A stretch of 64,000 nucleotides of DNA from Tetrahymena elliotti 4EA (lineage: Eukaryota > Ciliophora > Oligohymenophorea > Hymenostomatida > Tetrahymenidae). The notes below the pieces were generated by a model. It was given only the letters and a program-made list of their open reading frames with translations. It was not told where the DNA came from and made no database searches. Shown here piece after piece: positions 25,133 to 39,477 of the stretch (position 1 is the stretch's first letter; each line of letters begins with the position of its first letter). The translations under genes and the position numbers were made by a program. The DNA is taken from assembly GCA_000231825.2 (NCBI GenBank), contig JH720304.1, forward strand, positions 1,443,068 through 1,507,067, given 5' to 3'.

Positions 25133-28100
25133 ATGGATACATTTGTTGAATCATATACAGATCCTGTTAATTTTAGAAGGGGCGGATTATTTAAGTACCC
25201 AACTAAAGGAAGCAATACAATTAGAAATTAGTATTCTTTGTAGACTCGTAAAAAAAAAGGATTGATTTCAAAGAAGATTCCTGAAAAATTTACATTGAGA
25301 GAATATGATAATAATGAATTAAGTTCAAAATGGGATGTAAAAGCAAAACCTTCTATTGATTATGCCTCAATTAATGAAGATAGACATTACGCAATAGAAG
25401 AGAGAAAAATGGTAGATAAAGGGACATTTATGGGATTGAATTCATTTCAATTAAAGAGTATATTTTTTCAAAAAGATGAAGATTTTGAAGAAGATAATAG
25501 TAAAAAGATGGTTTAATTCTTCTACCATGGTAAAACCTTTACATATTGCAAAGAAAGTTGTCAATTATTTAAGAAAGAACATTTAGTTAGAAGATTATCT
25601 GTGTGGATAACAGAATGGAATTACTATAAATTTTTTACTTTCATAACTATCCTTTCAATGGCAATTTTTATGGGAATGCATAACTTCAACTTGAGTGATG
25701 AAGAAAATATGAAAGAAGGAGGATATCAAAGTATTTTTTCTTATACGAAATATTTTTATATAAGCTATTTCGCTATCGAAATAGTTTTAAAAATTATAGC
25801 TAGAGGACTCTATTAATCATATAATAGTTATCTCAAAAACATAAACAATATAATCATACTTATTGTATTTGCTATCATAGTAGTATATGATACTTCTTTC
25901 ATTTTCCTCTTTATCTTTAGAATTTTTTATGTTTTTGAGTTCACTAGCAACATCAAGTAATTGAGATACTCTTATATAATCCTAAAACTCTTCTAGATTT
26001 CAGGTGAAATATTATTCAAGCTCTTCTTCCTTATATTCTTTTTTATTACTCTTTTCGGAATTTTATCTACTAACATATTCTCTGGATACTTAGATTACAG
26101 GTTTTTATTTTTCTATTAAGCTTGAATTCAAATTCTTCTAAATAATTTGAATACCTTATCTAAATCTTAGATTAATATCTTTATTTAAAATTTTCAAAAT
26201 TAGATGTAGAACAACTCCTGCACCAGGTTTAGGGATTTGGGAACTAGGTAAAACTATTTCTTTTCTATATATATCAATAATTATCCTTAAAAAATAAAAT
26301 TTCAACCAATAAAGCAATAAATTGATTAATTTTAAATAAAAAATGATTTAAGCAAAAATGGATTTATTTTAATAATTAAATTAACTCCTTAAATGAAAAA
26401 ATGACTTCTTTTTAAATTAGTTTATTCTCTTAGAAAAAAATTAATTGTATTTAGACTTAGATAATAATCAATTCAGTTACTCTGAAGTTCAATAGTAAAA
26501 AATTTAAATAATAAGCGACATAAGAATAATGAAATTATTTTTCTTCATAACTAAACTCTCACTCAAATTAATTACTTTAAGATTTCCTCTCAAACATTCT
26601 TCCAATAAAAAAAGAACACTTATTGCGATTTTGAAGAAAATCAAAGTTTTTATTTTAAAAATAAATTAATACATATATCTTAAAATCTCAAAATGAAATA
26701 AGAATCTTGCAAGATAATTTAAAAGTTAAAATATTGTCAAAGAAGTTAATTTAATATTTGTTTAGAGCTATGTTTAATACAACCAAATTTATTGAAACCT
26801 TCATTTCATTCCAATTTTTTTTACTTTTATTATAATTTAATTGTTTTTATTTAAATTAAAAATTATAATAATATTTTTAAATTAAAGCTAAAGGAGTTGA
26901 TAGAATTTGTGGAGGAAGATTTTCATGCCCAGATAATACATATTGTGGGAGCAACTATGATTATGCCAGAAATGAAACTTCATACATTAATGATGTAAAC
27001 ATGGATGCTCCATTAAATTCAAAATTATATAACTATGGGATAACAAATTTTGATAATTTATATCAAACTTACTTGACTTTATTCTTGTTTTATATGGTAG
27101 AGGGATATTATAATGTGCTTTATATGATGGAGGACTCTCATGACTAATTTATTCCTGTTATCTTTGTGACTTGCTTCTTTTTGGTGTGTACTTACTTTCT
27201 TGATAATCTAATTATAGCTATTTTCTTTATTAAGTATTAATAAATTGAATCCGAGGAAGAAAAACATAATTCTTCATCAAAAAGAAAATCTAATGTTAGA
27301 TTTTAAGGTTCTTAGTAGGCGTCTTAGTATGATGCTCTGACTAATAATTTTTCCTTGGCTAACAGTGTATATAATAATAAAATCAGAGATAATGAGTCCT
27401 CAACTAAAAATATCAATAGAGTCTATCCAGATAAAATAGTATTAAACACAGAAAAACAAATAATAAATTAATAAAAAAACTTAAATCAGAGTACAAGATA
27501 AAAAAGATTAAATCCCCCTTTTAAAAGGAGAAACGCTATTGAAGAGAAAGAAAAAACAATCCTCATAAATGTTGATTTAAAATAAAACAAACAAACTGAA
27601 CAATCAATAGTCAGCAAAAAAGATCTTAAAAAAGTAAATGAGTATCAAAAAAAAATGTCTTTAAAGTCAGTAGCAGAAGAAAAAGATATTTTTTATAACA
27701 GGTAAATTTTTTGATAAAATAAAATACAAAAAAGAATAATAAATTAATTAAAATCAGAGAAAGAAACACTACTGAAGAAATTAAAAAATTTAAATAGTTG
27801 TATGTAAGTGAATACCTTGACAAGTCTATCTCTAGGCAAGATACAAATAAAAATAAAAACTCTAGCTAGTACAAAAATTTTTCTTTAGCCTATCAAAATA
27901 ATGTTCCTTCCAATACAAACAGAAGAAAAACAATAAACAAGATTCCATTTAGTCCATCGATAGTAAAAAATTTTAATTAATTAATTTTGAATTTAAAACA
28001 AACTTTTTATATAAAAGTATGGCCAGTCTATTTTGAATTTAATTTAACTAAAGAGTTTAAAAAATAAAACAGAATCTTCATAGAAAGATAATGAATTAGA

Positions 28101-31100
28101 TTAAGGAAGGGGAATGATTGATATCTTTTTGTCAAATAAGATATTCATTATTTTTATTAATCTTTGTATTTTCTGTAATATAATTGTCCTAAGCTTTAAC
28201 TAGTACCCTGCTGTTAGTGAGAGTTTTTACAACACCTTAAGTACCTTATTAAAATCAATCAAAATTCTTTTTTTTGAGTAAATATTTTAAATTAAAGAAA
28301 CTCTTAATTTGGTCTTTATATTTTTGTTCCTATTTGAAGATGCATTAAGATTACTTTCAAGCAAGTCTAATTACCTGATCTTGCTTGGAGAAATTGTAAT
28401 TGATGTTACTTCCACTGTAAATTTATTTTTTCAATTTAAAATATAATAAATTTATCAAATATCAAAAGGTTATAGTGATAAAAACAAAAGATTTAGTTCC
28501 CTTTTCTTGTTTGAAAGGAATTAGAATTTTGTATGCATTTACAAGTATATAATAATGGGTTAACTATAAAATATTAATCGATGCTATGAATCATAGTATG
28601 TCTTATGTTTTAAACATTATGCTCATAGCATTTTCCTTTATGTACCTAGGAACTATAATTGGGATGTGGTTGTTTGGAGGTAAACTTAAATTTAATGAAA
28701 AAGATGAATATGATGTTAATGGGTAAATATAAATTTATTGTTTTGAAATCAAATAACTTAATTGAATTTTTTTTAATAGGAAGTCTCCTAGATTTAATTT
28801 TGATAGCTTATTATCAGCCTTCACTTTAGTCTTCACATCCATTTAAGGAGATCAGTGGAATAATATATGGTTCGATTGTGTTAGAGGCGTAGGAAGTCTT
28901 TCAGCACATCCTTATTTTATATTAATGATGATTATAGGAAAAACAGTGTTCTTAAATTCATTTACTGCAATTATGCTTGCATCTTTCGATTATGCCAATA
29001 AAAAATCAGATGCTGCAATGAGAGGTGCTAAAAGTGCTATTGACTAAATTTTGAGTTTGAAATTAAGAAGGAACAATTCTGGAGCTCATCATGATAACTT
29101 GAAGAAGGATCCTATCAAAAATGATATTCAAAAGAGCTTAAATTCCAAGTTTGTTTATAGATAAGAGGATGATCATTAATCCAAGGATGATAACTTTAAA
29201 GCTTCAGTAGTTGATAGTGAAAAGCTCGATGATAAATTTAGTATTAAAGAATAGTAAAACATGAGAAAAAAATTGAGAGAAAATAATGATAGTAGAATAC
29301 AAACAGATGATAATTAAATGCAGACAACAACAGGACCTCTTGTAAATAGTAGCTAAGAATAACAAACACTAAAAGATTTTAAATCACCTGCTCTTAATTT
29401 TAAAATCATGCCTTTAAAACATGGCGAAATAGATGAACAAAAAAACAGAAACATAATTTAGACAAAAATAGAAAAATTGAATGATGTGAATTCTCAACCA
29501 GGAGACAATAAGATCAAAAGATAGGGATCAAATAATAATGAATCATCTCCTGAAAATAAAAAATCTCCATTCTAATAATCAATGAGTAACTTTAAGTAAT
29601 ATTACAGAAATAGACATCATATTGAACTTGAGAAAGAAAAAAAAGTACATATTTTTTTGATTAATTTACAAAATTTTTTAAACCAATTATCTAAACAGTA
29701 ATTAGGAGAAATAGGATTTTACCTCAAATACTCTAGTTTATTCATCTTCCATAAAAATTCTTTTATTAGGAAATATTGTATTAAGCTAATTGAGACTAAC
29801 TTCTGGGATAATTTCTTCCTAGGTAAACTAATTTTTTATTTATGATTTTGGATTTCTTTTTCTCAAAATTTTGATTTCATTAAAATTACTCAAGATAAAA
29901 AAATCAGCAAAAATAATCTAAATATATTAAATGAATGATATGTATTTTAAATTATTGAATGAATTAGATTATAAAACTAATTAACTAAATAAATAAGATT
30001 ATAATAAACGAGAGAAATAATTAAAGAATAAATGAGTAAATTCAGGAAACAATAGCTACTTAAATTAAATAAATAAAAAATATATTTAAAAATGAATGTA
30101 TAAAGTACAATCCTAATAGATAAATTGTTGGGTGTTTGTTGCTTTATGAATTTTATATAACAAAAATGAGAGATATTCTAGCTAATAAAAAGGAGGAAAA
30201 TAGATAAATGAAAAATAAATTAAATAAAAATTTGAATCCATCTTATTAATTAAATTTAACTCTTCTAAGTTTTGAGATAGTTAAGTTTATTATTTAATAA
30301 TTTTTCATCAGTTGTAATGAAAATTAATAAAGATAATTCATAACTAAAATAAATGAATAAACATATGGAAAAAGGCATTCATTCTCTCATCAATCATATT
30401 TTAATTACAACAATAGTTTTTTTTTTGATTTGATCTATCTTAATTTTGCAGAAAAATTAAATTATTTTAAAGTTTGATTTAGATTTAATTTATTTATAAA
30501 TATTTATTTATTGGAATGTTTAAAAAAATATTACTAGTGCACATAGTTCTTAGTTCGATATAATTAGCTTTGGATAATCCACTTTATGACCCTAATTCAA
30601 CTTTCAAATAAATTTTATCTATTCTCAACTTTTACTTTACTGTTGTATTTTGTATTGAAGCTGCATTTAAAATTATAGCATATGGATTCCTATATAATTT
30701 TACTAAACCTAGTGAAGCATATTTGAGGAGTTCATGGAATATACTTGACTTATTCGTTAATGTTGTAAGATTATTTTAATTTTTAAAAATTACTTTTGAA
30801 TCAGCTTTTTTTTATTTATAAAAATAAAGTCAGCTATTATTGATTTATCTGGATTTTTATCAACTTAAAGTCTCAAATCACTAAAATCATTAAGAGTGCT
30901 TAGAGCTTTGAGACCATTAAAAATTATAACAAAGAATGAATCATTAAAATTGTTAGTCAATTCTTTATTCTAAACAATTCCAGTTTTAACTAGTTTAGCA
31001 TTTGTTATTCTTATTATGACTTGGATATTTGCCATATTTCTTATGAGCGCTTTTAGAGGGAAATTGTAGTTTTGTTCTTTTGAAAATATTGATTTGGTTG

Positions 31101-34081
31101 TTGATACCGAATTCTATTAGAAAATAGTAACAATAGATGATTGTTTAAAAAGTGGAGGAAAGTGGGTGAATTAATACTTTAATTTTGATACTATTTTTTT
31201 ATCAATCATTTCTTTGTTTAAGGTAAAAAATAAATTATTTTTTTAATAAAAAAATATGAAGAAAATTAATGAAACTTTATTTAAAAATAAGATTATTTTG
31301 GGTGAAAATTGGACTATTTTGATGTGGTCCTCTATAGATGCTACAGGTATAGAAAAGTAACCCATAAAAAATTATTAAAAGGGCTACTAATTAGTGTATG
31401 TGTTACTTTTATTTATGGGAAACATGTTTACTACAAACATTATAACAGGTTTAGTTGTAAATAACTTCAAAAGAATAAAAGATGAAATTTCTGGTTATAA
31501 AAATCTAAGTAATATATAAAGATAGTGGGTAGAAATGTAAAAATATATGATGAAAAGAAAATTAAAGGTTGTTATTCCTACTCCAGAGAATAATTATAGA
31601 TAATTTTGCTATATTTTAGTCAAGTCTCCTAAATTTGAAAAAGTAATAATCTTCTTTATCATTCTAAATCTCATAGCTATGGGATGCTAGTACAAAGGAA
31701 TTAACTCTTAAGGCGCTGATGCAATAAACATCATAAATAATTTCTGTTTAGGTATTTATCATGTAGAAGCTATTATTAAAATAATAGGAGTTGGTCTTAA
31801 TTTCTACTTCAAAGATGATTGGAACAAGTAATAGAACTTTATACATTTTCCTAAATTAAATTTAACTGCTGTTTAATAAAAAAAGGTTTGATTTTGGAGT
31901 TATCTTGATTACAGATGTTGTTATCTTTACTTCTCTCTTTGTCTCCATTTCTGCTGTCTCTAATTTACCCATTATTTTCAGAGCTCTCAGGTTAGGGAGA
32001 ATAGTTAAATATGTAATTCATTATTTTAAATTCTTTAAACTTCTTTTTTTCTAATTTTTATTTTCAGAAAAATCTATTTTTTATCTAAATATTAAAAAAT
32101 CTATTTGTACTTCAAAGATTAATTTGATTCAACACAGTAGAATTTTATTCAAGTTTAGGCAATCTAGTATCTAAAGATTCACAAATTTTAAAATAAAAAA
32201 TATTTGATCAATTTAAAGCTTTAAAGATTTGACAAAGTTGATTTGAACAAAAAATAAATAATGTTTAGTTTTATAACATGAGTAATAAATTTTTGTATCA
32301 ATAAAAATTATATGATTAATATAGACTAACATAATCAATTTACAGATAATAAAATTGATATAATTTGATTTAAGAAATTGTTAAACAAAAAATAAAAAGA
32401 AAGTACCTTATTTGATTATATAAATTACAATAATATACTTTTCTATTAACAAAACAAAAACTACAATCATAGTGAATAGCATAATCAATACCAAGATAAA
32501 ATAAATAAAGTTTTTAAATGAAAAAAATTTAATTCTGTGATAGTTTCTTTCGCTAAGTCTAAAAATATAGATAGATCTTACATAATAATTTTTAATTAGA
32601 TAAAGATCATGACATTATGTTTAATATTTTTCATTTATTTTAAAATAATATAAATAAATAGATTAGAGCTTCTTAGTCATTAAAGGTTTTGATAGATTCC
32701 ATTTATTATCTGCTGCCGTCTTTAATTAATATTGCCTTTCTGGTGTTTTTGATAGCATTTATTTGTGCAATTTTAGGGATGAATTTATTTTCTTAAGTTA
32801 TGCTTTAGGATGATGATTAGGAATATCCTTATTTTGATGCAACATTTACTTATCCATTTTCGTATAATTTTTAAACTTTTCCAGGTTCTTTTTTAGTTAT
32901 CTTGTAATGCATACAAAATTAAAATTGGGATTGGTACACATAGGAATTTGGATTTGATTAAGATGGGTGTTATAATTAAAACTACTCAGATTAGTAATAA
33001 GACGGTATTAAAGGGTGCTCAAATCCTCTTAGTTTCCCCTTCTTCTTAATAGTGGTCTTTTTTTTGAGATATATTATTATCAATCTCTTTCTTGCTCTCG
33101 TTATCGAAGGTTTCTTTGACACACTTAAAGAGAATGAAGCTGTAATCTCTCCAGAAGTGCTTGAAAATATTATAGAAAAGTGGTCAGTTTATGATCAAAA
33201 TGGAACAGGCTTCATTGACCCTGAAGAAATGTATCTTTTACTTTTAGATATTCCAGAACCTATAGGGTTAAAGAATGAGTTCTTAAATACTCAAATTCAA
33301 GGCCATAGCTTCAGTAATTATCAAATAATTTTCTTTGAAATTATTTTAATAAATTCTTTTTAATATGAATATTTAGATTAAAAACGAGACATTAAAGATA
33401 GAAAAAGTAAGTTGTAACATATTTCAAGGAGAAAAATTTTTGCAGAACTTGTAAATTTCAATGTCAGATTATATTCAAATGATAAAACGCACTTCATGGA
33501 TTTCTGTGTAAAACTATCAAGAAACGCTATTATGAAAAAGGCAAAAGATAATTGTTTGACAGATCCATTTCTTATCCATAATAGAATAGTGTAAAAATCA
33601 TTATATGTTAAGGATAAACTTAAATACTTTATTTAATAAAAGAATTGAAGATAGTTTGGTTCAAACTTTGATGAAAAACTGGGAAACTGAATATCCAAGT
33701 ATTTATTTTAATAATTACAATTAATCTATTTAATCTTGGCTTTGATTTCTTCAAAATATATTTTTTTAATTTGCTTTTATTCAAATATTTATTAATTAAT
33801 TAGCACTGAAGAAATATAACAAGAGAAATGATGAAAATAACTAGCCTAAAAAATTTTTCACTATTTTAAATTATTATGCAGCAGTAACTATTTAGGACTA
33901 TATAAGGAAAACATAAAGAGAAAAAAAAATTAAAGAGTAAATAATAAAAAATAAACTTACTAGCAAAATTAATAAAACAGATAATATTAACACCTACACT
34001 TTAGCAAATAACCAAAAAAAGTAGAAGGTTTTAAAAAGAAACTATACAAATAAACCCTGGAATTCAAATAGTAAAAAATGA
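25133..34081 (+). CDS. Four-domain voltage-gated cation channel alpha subunit
   Basis: Fourteen exons: 25133-26100, 26204-26247, 26888-27701, 27758-27962, 28018-28416, 28469-28722, 28780-29822, 30538-30764, 30830-31222, 31292-31827, 31886-32012, 32662-33590, 33643-33698, 33804-34081. They give 2090 residues with every junction in phase. Four CaV/NaV-type repeats start near residues 155, 710, 1225 and 1565. Domain III has a textbook S4 (LKSLRVLRALRPLKII) and domain IV also (FRALRLGRIVKY, continuing with Arg/Lys every third residue). The S4s of I and II have few charges. Pore loops read VEGYYNVLY (I), QGDQWNN (II), LGENWTI (III) and QNQNWDW (IV), so the selectivity positions are E/D/E/Q. After IV lies a canonical EF-hand loop (DQNGTGFIDPEE, about 1848) and near 2023 an IQ motif (AVTIQDYIRKTQREKK), so calcium/calmodulin control is likely. 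The linkers are polar and Lys/Asn-rich. Probably a ciliary or somatic Ca or mixed cation channel. Confidence 0.95.
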
Positions 34082-34911
34082 ATGAATATACATATTTTTA
34101 TTCTATTTTCTCTAACAAATATCTTAATCAATAAATTCTTCAATTTATAAAATATTGAATTATGTTTTTGTGTAAAAAATTATTTCTAAAAATAAAGTAA
34201 CTCCTCATTAACAATCACTCTATTTCCAAAAAAAATTTATTATATTCTAAAAATTAAATATGAACGAAAATTAAAAAATCAGAAAATTATATCACCTTAA
34301 TTTAGAAAACTGACAGTAATTAAAAAGGTTTTTTTAACATTTTTATTCTACCACAAAATTTCTAAAATTATTTTTTTTTCTAATTTTTAGATTCAAATAA
34401 AATATGAAGTAATAGAAACTGTGAATTTTATTATTATGATATAAAGTAAATATAAAAATAAAATAGGAATAACAATTGATAAGTTTCTAGTAAAATAAAT
34501 AGGATTATATTAATTATTTATTTCTATATATAGAAATTTAGGATTTATTTAGATATATTATATTATTGAAATTAAAATATGAATTCATGTAAATTAATAG
34601 CTAGCTTAATATCATTATCTGTTGGTTAGTTTTTTGTTTATTATGATTGTTTTTTCTATTTTTTTTATTAACATTTTATTTTATTTTACTAATAATTTCC
34701 ATCTTTGATTATTAAATTGTAATTTATTTTTGATTAACATTCTGATCGATTAAAAAGTCTTTTTTTCTCTTTAAATTCTTTATTTTATAACTACAGATTG
34801 GTTATTGGTTATTTGGTTGATATTAAAGTTTTAATTTTTATCTTGAACAATTTGTTTTTTTATTTTAAGATATTGCTTTGGAGTAATAAAGGAACAATAA
34901 ATACATGTTCC
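34082..34911. other. Convergent intergenic region, nothing seen
   Basis: Shared 3' flank of the channel (plus) and the PH-kinase (minus). AT-rich without a recognisable terminator. Confidence 0.5.
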
Positions 34912-37900
34912 TCATAAACATACATTGCAGTCAAAAGGGTTATATCTGAAAATAAGATTACGATTAATAGTAGTAAAGTGTCTTGAGCTAATATTTTCCT
35001 CTACTTCACTTACTCTAAAATCAGCTTCTTAGCAGCTATTCTAATTTAAAGTACTGTTTCTTATTCCTTATCTTGAATAAAATTGAATTTATTCATCTTC
35101 ATAGATTTCTTGGTTATAATTTTAATTATCTTTACTGAAAATGTTAGGTGCAGCAATTTACTAGATCATATTTAAACTATTAAAATCCCTGAGCTTTATT
35201 TTGATATGGTTAACTTTCTAGCAATGATTTTCAAGAGCCTCATTCTTTTTTAGATTATATTCTATGCTGCGATTCGAAGAATACTGCCTTGTATTATAGT
35301 CATCATCTATGATCCCTTTTTCATCAGCATAGAAATTGCTTAACTTAGAATTTTCTTATCGTTCTCGATAAGACACTTAGGTTATTAAATTTACACCTAA
35401 ATTTTTATTATTTCCCATATTATTAAATGTTTTTTGTTAGAATAAATTATCTTGAATATTTTGATCAAGACCTAACTAATTTATTCCTGGTTCATTTTCT
35501 ATTCCTTCTGCTGCACTAGATTTTAAGCTTGGTTTATAGTCTTCCCTGTTTGAATCTAAAAATTAACTCTTCTTAAATATAGAAACCTTCAGATTTATAT
35601 TATTATTTGAATCACTTAATTATTTTTTCAACTGGGCATCTCCTTTCTACTGTTCTAACTGGTTAATATAATTTTTAGAATCAAACCCTGCATTCTCAAA
35701 ATTTTCTTCTATGCTATCTATATTATTATCAATAGATACTTCAGCATTGTCATTATTTGTTTGATCATCCCCTTATTTATTCTTTTTCAGTACCGTTATA
35801 TGAAGACTTTAATTTACCATATATTTATTACGAAAATCGTAATCTGCACTAGCGCTTCTTTTTTCTCTTACAGAACTAGTCATTCCACTGTCATCATCTT
35901 TGCTCTCCTCAGCATGAGCATTTACCATAGGTGCAAAATTACTTTTATTTCTTTTTCTTACATCATTTATTTGAATATAAATTGAAGATAGCTTAGTCAC
36001 TGTTTATACAGTATTCGTTTATCCTTTCCATATAGGATTGACCCAATACAAATCATTTTAAGAATTCCTATCTAAAGATTCAATTTTAAGTTTATTAAGA
36101 CCATCCAATGACTAAAACCTTATAATATTCACGAAATATTAATAAATGATTTCTCAAGCTGAAATTAAATTTTTTTATTTTAATAAATAAATAATTATAA
36201 ATGTTTTTGAAGAAGAGAATTATCTAAAAAATTTTCTTACTTTTAACTATCATAATTGTTTAGGTCTAGATTAAAAGAGTTGTTTAGAATATTTTCTTTA
36301 AAGAAAATGTTATTTAAACATTCTTAAGATGTTGGCCTATTGAGAGGGTCTTTTGATAACATCTACTTCACTAAAATTTTTGCTTTTTTATTCAAAAATA
36401 ATTGTTATAAAAAATATTTGATGAATATTTTCTCCTTTAGTTAATAATTTGATTTATTTACTATTGATTAAAATTAAAATGTTAAAGCAAAAATGTGTTC
36501 ATATATTGATGCTATCATTTATTCTTCAGTAACATTAACAAAAATTCTTGAATAAATTAAAGCTATTTTATGTTATTTTTGAAGAAACCAAATGTTTTTT
36601 AGGTTGAACAGATATAATAAAGATAAGTTCCTTACTAATTATGAGGAAAGAAGAAAAGATTTTTTTATTAAGTTTTAAAAGAAAAATTTGATAAAATTTA
36701 CCTGCTTATGGAATTTTTTGATTTTGATCAAGTATTTAAAAGTCGATTTCACACTTTTTATTTTGTTCAACTACTTATCTGTGATTACTTCCTTTGAAAG
36801 GCTACTACCCGCAAAGCCTTATTTATAAAGAATTTGTATTATTAGGATAACTGTTAATTACAAATAATTTACAATATATAAAATATGACACCAGCACTAA
36901 AGACATCAACTTTTTAGTCATATAATTTGTGTGTGTCTTTATTGGAAAGAACTTCTGGGGCTAAGAATCCTGGAGTACCACATTTTTTAAATAAAAAATC
37001 ATTCAAAATTGTGCTGTCATAGGTAGCCAGACCAAAGTCAGCAATTTTAACCTTATTAGAACTGATATCATCTTCTATTAAGATATTATCTGGTTTTAGA
37101 TCTCTATGAATAATCTTTCTCTAATGTATATGAGCAAGAGCAACAAGTATATTTTACATAAGCTATCTCATGCTTTCTATTGTTAAGTTTTGTTTATCCT
37201 ATAATTTTATTTTTTTTACAAGCTCACCACCTTTAATGTATTCTAAAATAAGATTCACAGAGCTGTCTGTTTCATAAACTCCTATTAACTTAAGACATCC
37301 ATTAACATCATTAAGATCTTTCATAATTTAAATTTCATTTAGAAGAGATTTCTTTTGATAAAATAAATTTATTTATCTTTTCTTTTAATTAGCAATATAA
37401 TAAAGAAATGAATTTTACAATCCCTTTTGTCTGCTATAATAGCTTATCCTTTGTTATAACTTTGATTGCATAGTTTTCACGGGAGAACTTATCTTAGGCA
37501 AGAAACACCTTTGTAAATGAACAATAATTTATTTAAATAACTTTTTGAGTAAACAGATATAATTAAGTGAAAAATAATATTTAAAATACTAGATGATTTT
37601 TTAATCTCTAGAGCTTTCTTAGAATCTAACAAAAAATAATTAGAAAACAAAGCATATTGGTTTATCTTTAATTATAGAATGTTAAAAATAACAAAGCTCT
37701 GAAAGTAGACAAGCAAGCAAGTAAAAGGGAATAATAAATTAAAGAATAATTACTCTGGAAAATCCGCCTTTACCAATCATTTTAAGAATATTGAATTAGT
37801 TATGAAAGTCTACCATAATGCAACACCGTCTAAGAACTGCGCACCACTCAGTAAATATTTATTTATTTTCTGTTAATAGTTCTACAAATGAAGAATCTTG

Positions 37901-38442
37901 CCTCAAACAGATAATATAGGTGTTGTTTTTTAAAATTTTCACTTTTGATTCATAAAATTCAGCATAAACCAAGCTTAGGTCTAGCATTCCTTTTATTGAA
38001 GTGCTTTTTTATTTCTATTTGATTAAAAAATATAATTAACCATAGAATAATGCCAAGAGTTTGTATATTAAAAAATAAGCATTAAAGATATAGCTCTTTA
38101 TAAATTTTATAAATGAGTTAAATTAAACAGCAATTAATAATGATCAATATAAATGGTGATAAATGTATTTATTGCTTAATTCTGAGTTTAAAAATCATAT
38201 TTAAAATAAATTTAGCTAAATTGGATGACTACCTCACAGTAATATAGATTATTGTTAGCAATATAATAGTATCGCTTGACTAGTCTCTTGAATGTTTTTG
38301 TGCGCTTTTAAAAATAGCTTGGAGTAACTTATAAATTATTTAGATCTGATTGCTTGAGAGGTTTTTTTTCTTTTAGCCATATTGATTGTAGATTAGTTGA
38401 TTTTTATGAGGCGAATAGCCAACTGTTTGTTTTAATTTTCAT
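34912..38442 (-). CDS. PH-domain Ser/Thr protein kinase
   Basis: Seven exons on the minus strand: 38442-38233, 38014-37754, 37508-37419, 37351-36883 region ending at 36873, 36817-36702, 36382-36241, 36118-34912; 834 residues, all in phase. Residues 20-150 look like a PH domain: [22 protein letters not shown], and the closing helix ending TEWCAVLRR. The kinase domain follows at about 155-415: glycine loop [15 protein letters not shown] (Lys173), HRDLKPDN (Asp271), DFG (Asp292), [10 protein letters not shown], and a CAMK-like [19 protein letters not shown]. All catalytic residues are present, so it should be active and membrane-recruited through phosphoinositides, as in AGC/CAMK-type ciliate kinases. 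The last 400 residues are a low-complexity Asn/Gln/Ser-rich tail with no domain I recognise. Confidence 0.9.
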
Positions 38443-39477
38443 TATTGACTTGAAGATGATCTTTTGTTAATAAAAAATTTAGAACAGTAAAATAAGAACT
38501 TTTGTTTGTTTGTTTTATTGAGTTTCTTATAGCCTTTCTTTAAACAACCAATATTTTAAGATTTTTATTGACTATTAATAATTTATGTTTTTTTTTAATC
38601 AAAATAATTTGTAATTAAATTAATAGATAGGTGCAATCTATCTATTTCTTTTTATTATAAAAATTCAATAAATATAATCTACAATCAAAAATAACCAGAT
38701 AGTTCATATTCTTAAAAATAAAGTCTATCTGATGGATTCAATTATTAATCGCTTTTTCATATTTTTAAAATTTTTATCTAAAGTTTTTAAAAAGCAAAAT
38801 AACAAGCAAAAAAGAATCAATAAGTTGATTTCTGTGAAATCTTAAAAAAAAGCATAATTAAAATCCTGAAAAAAAAATTTGTAACCAAATGATATAAGAT
38901 TATATTAAAGTTAATATTTTATTACTGTTGAGATAAATAATTTTGAAAAATATTCAAACAAATTAGCATCTATTTTTAAGATTAAAATAAACTAAGTTGA
39001 AATTTAGATGAACAAACAAATACATTTTTTACTATGATTTACATTTTTAATAAAAATTAAAAGTTAAAGATAATATTAAATCGCTTAAATAAAGGTTGTA
39101 ACAAAAACAGAATAAAATCTTTTTGAATTATTTTTAATAATATTTTCCTTATTTAATTTTAAAGTATTAACTTATTTTTAATTCTTAAATGACAAAATTA
39201 AACTAAAAATGGCAAAAAGATATGATGATATTTCTATTTTATTATAGTTTAAATATTGCTATGACAATAATCAAATTATTGTTTGAAATGAATGAAATAA
39301 TTAATATTATTAATGAAAGAATATTCAATTCTTAGCCATATGTTTTTTTTGTTATCTGTAAGATATATTTTTAGATTATTTTCATTAATATTATTAGTCT
39401 TAACTATTTCTTTTAATTTAGTTTTTATCACAAATCTCTAAATATTAATATAAATTAATTTTTATTCAATTTTCAAG
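38443..39477. promoter_or_regulatory. Divergent promoter region (inferred)
   Basis: About 1 kb between the start codons of the PH-kinase (minus) and the GRAM-VASt gene (plus). It must hold both promoters, but I cannot point to specific elements. Confidence 0.35.

Noticed and set aside
21961..28500. Micro-introns of 26-28 bases in PEX11 and the channel
   Set aside because: I first needed them to repair frame, but introns of 143 bases (22042-22184) and 52 bases (28417-28468) with better donors restore the same frames.
35761..35985. Plus-strand 74-codon frame
   Set aside because: Antisense shadow of the PH-kinase tail exon.
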